This document shows, in pieces, positions 6,429-9,047 of a DNA stretch of 9,047 nucleotides. Made by a program: the position numbers and the translations under genes. Origin of the DNA: Lysobacterales bacterium (GTDB lineage: Bacteria; Pseudomonadota; Gammaproteobacteria; Xanthomonadales; Xanthomonadaceae); the NCBI GenBank assembly GCA_020442545.1, contig JAGRJX010000146.1, positions 1 to 9,047 on the forward strand, read 5' to 3'. The notes beneath the pieces are model-generated. The model ran no database searches. It saw only the letters and a list, made by a program, of their open reading frames with translations, and was not told where the DNA came from. Each line of letters begins with the position of its first letter. The first letter of the stretch is position 1.

Positions 6429-7677
6429 AGCGCAACGCCTCCGCCGGATCGGTGCGGGACGCGCGCCAGGCCGGATAGATCGTCGCCAGCAGGCAGAACA
6501 CAAAGGCGATCACCGCGATCAATCCGACATCGCCCCAATGCAGCTCGGACGGCACCCCGCTGATGTAGTACACGTCTTCGGGCATCAGCTCGTAGCCAAG
6601 GACGGACTCCAGCCAACTGACCACATGGCTCAGATTCAGTGTCAACAGGACGCCACAGACCAGCCCCAGTGCGATGCCGACAACGCCGATCAGCGTGCCC
6701 TGCACCATGAAGATGCGCATCACCGTGCCCGGCGTCATGCCCAGCGTACGCAGGATGGCGATGTCGGCCTGCTTGTCGGTCACCAGCATCACCAGCGACG
6801 ACACCAGGTTGAATGCGGCAACAGCAATAATCAGCGACAGGATCACGAACATCACCGTTTTTTCCATGCGGATGGCGCGGAAGAAATTGGCGTGGTCGCG
6901 ACTCCAGTCGCGGATACGGTAGTAGCCGCCGAGCTGGTCGCCCAGATCACGGGCCACGTTCCAGGCATCGAACATGTCGGTAAGCTTGAGGCGCACGCCA
7001 CTGACCTTGTCGCCCAGCCGCAGCAGTTTCTGCGCATCGCCGAGGTTGATCAGCGCGAGCTGCAGGTCGGCTTCCTGCAGGCCAACCTCGAAGATGCCGC
7101 TTACGGTGAAGCGCTTCATCTGCGGCAACACCCCAACCGGCGTGGTCCGGAACTCCGGTACATAGACCGTCACCGAGTCACCGATGTCGACGTTCAGCCA
7201 CAGCGCCAGCTCCTTGCCCAGCACGATGTTGAACTCGCCGGGAACCAGTGACGCCATCTCGCCGCGAACCATCTTGTCCGACAGCTGCGAAACGCGGGCT
7301 TCCTGCGCCGGATCGATCCCGCGCAGCAGCGCGCCCTGGATCTGTCCGCGTCGTCCCTGCAGCAGGCCTTCACGCTCCGCGTACGGCGCGGCGCCAAGCA
7401 CGCGCGGGTCGGTTCCTGACAGATCGATGGCCTTCTGCCAGTCGTCCATGCCGCCCTGGTTGTCGGCCGCGCTGATCGTCGCGTGCGAGACCATGCCGAG
7501 GATGCGCGTGCGCAACTCGCTCTCGAAGCCGTTCATCACCGAAATCACTGCAATCAGCGCAGTAACACCGATAACGATCCCCAGCATGGACACCAGCGAG
7601 ATGAAGGAGATGAAGTGGTTGCGGCGCTTGGCGCGGGTGTAGCGCAGGCCGATCCACATCGCCAGCGAGCGCATCAT
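6421..7677 (-). CDS. lolC: Lipoprotein-releasing ABC transporter permease LolC/LolE (LolC or LolF type)
   Basis: 418-residue permease with the MacB-like type VII ABC layout. It has membrane helix 1 (about 22-50), a large periplasmic domain (about 51-270), and three C-terminal helices (about 272-300, 318-348 and 380-403). The N-terminus MWIGLRYTRAKRRNHFISFI and the segment FESELRTRILGMVSHATI (51-68) are typical of LolC/LolE. A loop at about 173-190 (VPEFRTTPVGVLPQMKRF) sits where E. coli LolC has the Hook that binds LolA. The C-terminus ends in YPAWRASRTDPAEALRYE, a family hallmark. Two ATGs stand in tandem at 7677 and 7674; the first forms a 4-nt ATGA overlap with the upstream gene. Only one permease gene is present. 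The transporter may therefore be a LolF homodimer with LolD, or pair with a LolE encoded elsewhere, so the symbol is tentative in that respect. Confidence 0.94.
   Translation of the reverse strand: MMRSLAMWIGLRYTRAKRRNHFISFISLVSMLGIVIGVTALIAVISVMNGFESELRTRILGMVSHATISAADNQGGMDDWQKAIDLSGTDPRVLGAAPYAEREGLLQGRRGQIQGALLRGIDPAQEARVSQLSDKMVRGEMASLVPGEFNIVLGKELALWLNVDIGDSVTVYVPEFRTTPVGVLPQMKRFTVSGIFEVGLQEADLQLALINLGDAQKLLRLGDKVSGVRLKLTDMFDAWNVARDLGDQLGGYYRIRDWSRDHANFFRAIRMEKTVMFVILSLIIAVAAFNLVSSLVMLVTDKQADIAILRTLGMTPGTVMRIFMVQGTLIGVVGIALGLVCGVLLTLNLSHVVSWLESVLGYELMPEDVYYISGVPSELHWGDVGLIAVIAFVFCLLATIYPAWRASRTDPAEALRYE
6438..6442 (-). promoter_or_regulatory. Ribosome binding site of lolD inside lolC
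   Basis: GGAGG on the minus strand, 9 nt before the ATG at 6428 and inside the last codons of lolC. It supports the chosen lolD start over an upstream extension and suggests lolD can be loaded directly by ribosomes as well as by coupling. Confidence 0.6.
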
Positions 7678-8123
7678 GGCGTCACCGCCGTGTCGTCAGA
7701 CTGGGTAACGATGTTCGCGAAGCGACGCAGCCACAGCGTCAATCGCCGCTGCTGCGCGGCGTCCAGATTGCCGGGGCGACAGAACATCGCGACCAGCCTT
7801 TGACCGCCAGCATCGACCATCCTCAGCACCTGCAGCGGCCCACGCGTGGCAATACCGGTTAGCGACAGTGCGTGCTCGCCGCGCTCACCATCGATCCACC
7901 ACAGGCTGCCATCATCGCGAAAGTGCAGTTGGCCGGTCGGCCAGCGTGACAGGCGCATGAGCAGCACAGGAAGGATCAGCAACGGAATGGCCACGAAGCG
8001 CCAGTGCAGGTCGCTGATCCCGATGGCCAGCATGGCCAGCACCACCAGGACGAGCAGCGCGGGTATCAGCCAGCGCGGCGGCGTCAGCGGCAGCTCAAGC
8101 CAGTTCGAGGATGCGTTCGACAA
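7674..8123 (-). CDS. ygfX: YgfX/CptA-like small inner-membrane protein
   Basis: 149-residue protein with two adjacent hydrophobic helices near the N-terminus (about residues 17-36 and 41-58) and a soluble C-terminal part rich in Trp and Arg (LHFRDDGSLWWIDGERG, 67-83). This layout and the place directly after sdhE match YgfX (CptA, DUF1434), described in E. coli as the membrane toxin of the CptAB pair acting on FtsZ and MreB. Sequence similarity is weak by eye, so the assignment leans on context. There is no ATG in a sensible place. The likely start is TTG at 8123, which follows GGAG by 10 nt and lies inside sdhE, giving a 29-nt overlap. The frame continues to 8255 only as a mirror of sdhE. 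The stop overlaps the lolC ATG by 4 nt. Whether it is toxic here, or is simply an SdhE-linked membrane protein, cannot be told. Confidence 0.65.
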   Translation of the reverse strand: MSNASSNWLELPLTPPRWLIPALLVLVVLAMLAIGISDLHWRFVAIPLLILPVLLMRLSRWPTGQLHFRDDGSLWWIDGERGEHALSLTGIATRGPLQVLRMVDAGGQRLVAMFCRPGNLDAAQQRRLTLWLRRFANIVTQSDDTAVTP

Positions 8124-8340
8124 TCGCGCGGTGCTCCGGGTCGGTGACGGCCTCGCGGCCGAGGAACCAGCGCCACAGCTGGTCGTCCTCGCAGGCGAGC
8201 AGGCTCTCGAAGTGCTGGCGTTCGTCAGCTTCCGCATCCGCCCAGCGCTGTTCAAGGAAGCGGCAGAGCAGCTGGTCGAGCTCCTTCATGCCGCGTCGAC
8301 AGCGCCACTGCAGGCGACGCAGCGTGGCGTCATCGCTCAA
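8095..8340 (-). CDS. sdhE: FAD assembly factor SdhE (CptB)
   Basis: 81-residue cytoplasmic protein that promotes covalent attachment of FAD to succinate dehydrogenase subunit SdhA. The family motif RGxxE is present as RGMKELD (residues 16-22), within LRRLQWRCRRGMKELD, and is followed by the helical LLCRFLEQRW and DDQLWRWFLGRE segments seen in SdhE/YgfY. The length is close to that of E. coli SdhE (88). The best start is TTG at 8340, which overlaps the stop of the MAPEG gene by 4 nt (TTGA). The only in-frame ATG upstream (8394) would add 18 residues that mirror the MAPEG gene. Placement two genes after sdhB fits its role in complex II maturation. No clear Shine-Dalgarno is seen, so translation probably depends on coupling. 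Confidence 0.93.
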   Translation of the reverse strand: MSDDATLRRLQWRCRRGMKELDQLLCRFLEQRWADAEADERQHFESLLACEDDQLWRWFLGREAVTDPEHRAIVERILELA

Positions 8341-8765
8341 GACGTCATGTCCAGCAGCGCCATTGCCAGCCAGGCCCACAGCAACCACAGGCAAATGCCG
8401 CCCAGCAGGTAGGCGGTAAAGCGATGCATGACGCGGTTGTAGGTGCAGTGGATGATGCTGTGTGCGATGCGCAGTACCACGAAGGCCCAGGCCAGACCCA
8501 GCGTCACGCCATCGGTGAACCCGCTCATCGCCGCAAACACCATGGCGAGGTAGAACAACACCGGCAGTTCGAACAGGTTGCGGAAGTTGTCCGAGGTGCG
8601 GCTGTCGGTGACCTTCGCCGCCATCTGCGAGGAAAGCGCCACGGACTGCGGATGGATTCGGTCACGCTTCATCTGCGCGACGCGGGTGGCGAACATGCGC
8701 AGCCAGACGACAAAGGTCAGTGCCACCATGGCCAGCACCGGCAGAAAGATCGACGAACTGCTCAT
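8337..8765 (-). CDS. MAPEG-family membrane protein, function unknown
   Basis: 142-residue integral membrane protein with four predicted helices (about residues 6-26, 66-84, 87-104 and 117-138), the MAPEG fold (membrane-associated proteins in eicosanoid and glutathione metabolism). Supporting features are the polar loop after helix 1, the segment NFRNLFELPVLFYLAMV (60-76) that matches the family's NxFExP-like region, and the basic R-A-H-S-x-x-H-x-x-Y-N motif (99-110) typical of the bacterial branch. Eukaryotic MAPEG members are glutathione transferases and related enzymes, but many bacterial ones have no known substrate. The ATG at 8765 lies 10 nt after the sdhB stop, and the gene overlaps sdhE by 4 nt. 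It is therefore part of the sdh operon. Its job may concern quinone, lipid or redox chemistry at the membrane; that is inference from position only. Confidence 0.85.
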   Translation of the reverse strand: MSSSSIFLPVLAMVALTFVVWLRMFATRVAQMKRDRIHPQSVALSSQMAAKVTDSRTSDNFRNLFELPVLFYLAMVFAAMSGFTDGVTLGLAWAFVVLRIAHSIIHCTYNRVMHRFTAYLLGGICLWLLWAWLAMALLDMTS

Positions 8766-8775
8766 GGCGAATCGC

Positions 8776-9047
8776 TCAGGTGCCGCGCCGCTGGATCATC
8801 AGCTTCTTGATCTCGGCGATGGCCTTTGCCGGATTCAGACCCTTCGGACAGGTTCGCGTGCAGTTCATGATGGTGTGGCAGCGGTACAGGCGGAACGGGT
8901 CTTCCAGTTCGTCCAGGCGCGTGCCGGTGTCTTCGTCACGGCTGTCGGCAATCCAGCGATAGGCCTGCAGCAGGATCGCCGGGCCGAGGTAGCGGTCGCC
9001 ATTCCACCAGTAGCTCGGGCAGCTGGTCGAGCAGCAGGCGCAGAGGA
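8776..9047 (-). CDS. sdhB: Succinate dehydrogenase iron-sulfur subunit SdhB (partial, N-terminus outside window)
   Basis: Last 89 residues of the complex II subunit that passes electrons from FAD in SdhA through three iron-sulfur clusters to ubiquinone. The visible part begins with LCACCSTSCPSYWWN, which carries ligand cysteines and the tryptophan near the quinone site. It continues with the LGPAILLQAYRWIADSRDE segment, then CHTIMNCTRTCPKGLNPAKA, which carries the remaining cluster cysteines and the conserved histidine by the quinone. These match E. coli SdhB nearly position for position to the C-terminus. The 2Fe-2S domain lies beyond the right edge. sdhC, sdhD and sdhA would be expected upstream. 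The stop is TGA at 8778-8776, 10 nt before the MAPEG start. Confidence 0.97.
   Translation of the reverse strand, partial: LCACCSTSCPSYWWNGDRYLGPAILLQAYRWIADSRDEDTGTRLDELEDPFRLYRCHTIMNCTRTCPKGLNPAKAIAEIKKLMIQRRGT

Noticed and set aside
6367..7251. 294-codon plus-strand frame across lolD/lolC
   Set aside because: It is antisense to lolC, His/Gln/Asp-rich and without motifs. It is a shadow of the codon bias of lolC.
8124..8255. Extension of the ygfX-like gene to an ATG at 8255
   Set aside because: This segment runs opposite-phase through sdhE and gives a Ser/Arg/Ala-rich stretch with no membrane or YgfX character. The TTG at 8123 places the two helices where the family has them.
1..9047. Mobile elements, CRISPR arrays, tRNA or rRNA genes, phage genes
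   Set aside because: Nearly all bases are covered by recognisable housekeeping genes. I saw no spaced direct repeats, transposase motifs or cloverleaf-like stretches in the small gaps.

Overview
The window looks like chromosomal core sequence from a GC-rich gammaproteobacterium. The best guess is the Xanthomonadales/Lysobacterales (Xanthomonas, Lysobacter, Dyella or Rhodanobacter type). This rests on gene order (sdhB, sdhE, lolCD, comEC, exbBD, msbA) and on gene-family content. It is an inference from memory of that group, not from a search. I see no mobile element, CRISPR array, tRNA or rRNA. Coding density is very high and all genes but one lie on the minus strand.

Reading the minus strand from the right edge (its transcription order), the first block is the end of succinate dehydrogenase iron-sulfur subunit sdhB, a MAPEG-family membrane protein, sdhE (flavinylation factor), a ygfX/cptA-like membrane protein, then lolC and lolD (lipoprotein release from the inner membrane). 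After the 10-nt gap behind sdhB every junction overlaps by 4 to 29 nt, so the block reads as one translationally coupled unit that joins respiratory complex II maturation to lipoprotein export.

In the middle, a single plus-strand gene (5205-5702) encodes a DUF1203-type protein of unknown function. It is convergent with lolD (18 nt apart) and divergent from comEC (133 nt apart), and so separates the two minus-strand blocks.

The left block is comEC (DNA-uptake channel with a metallo-beta-lactamase domain), a 98-nt gap, then exbB, exbD and msbA. The last three overlap by 4 and 11 nt. ExbB/ExbD form a proton-driven motor without a TonB gene beside it, and MsbA flips lipid A-core across the inner membrane. 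lpxK would be expected next, beyond the left edge. msbA is cut by the window just inside its ABC signature motif.

Taken together the window is mainly an envelope-biogenesis neighbourhood (lipoprotein sorting, lipopolysaccharide transport, proton-driven motor) attached to the tail of the sdh operon. I found no clear evidence of an undescribed system. The items most worth a second look are the MAPEG gene inside the sdh operon, the lone DUF1203 gene, the single lolC without lolE, and the exbBD-msbA coupling.
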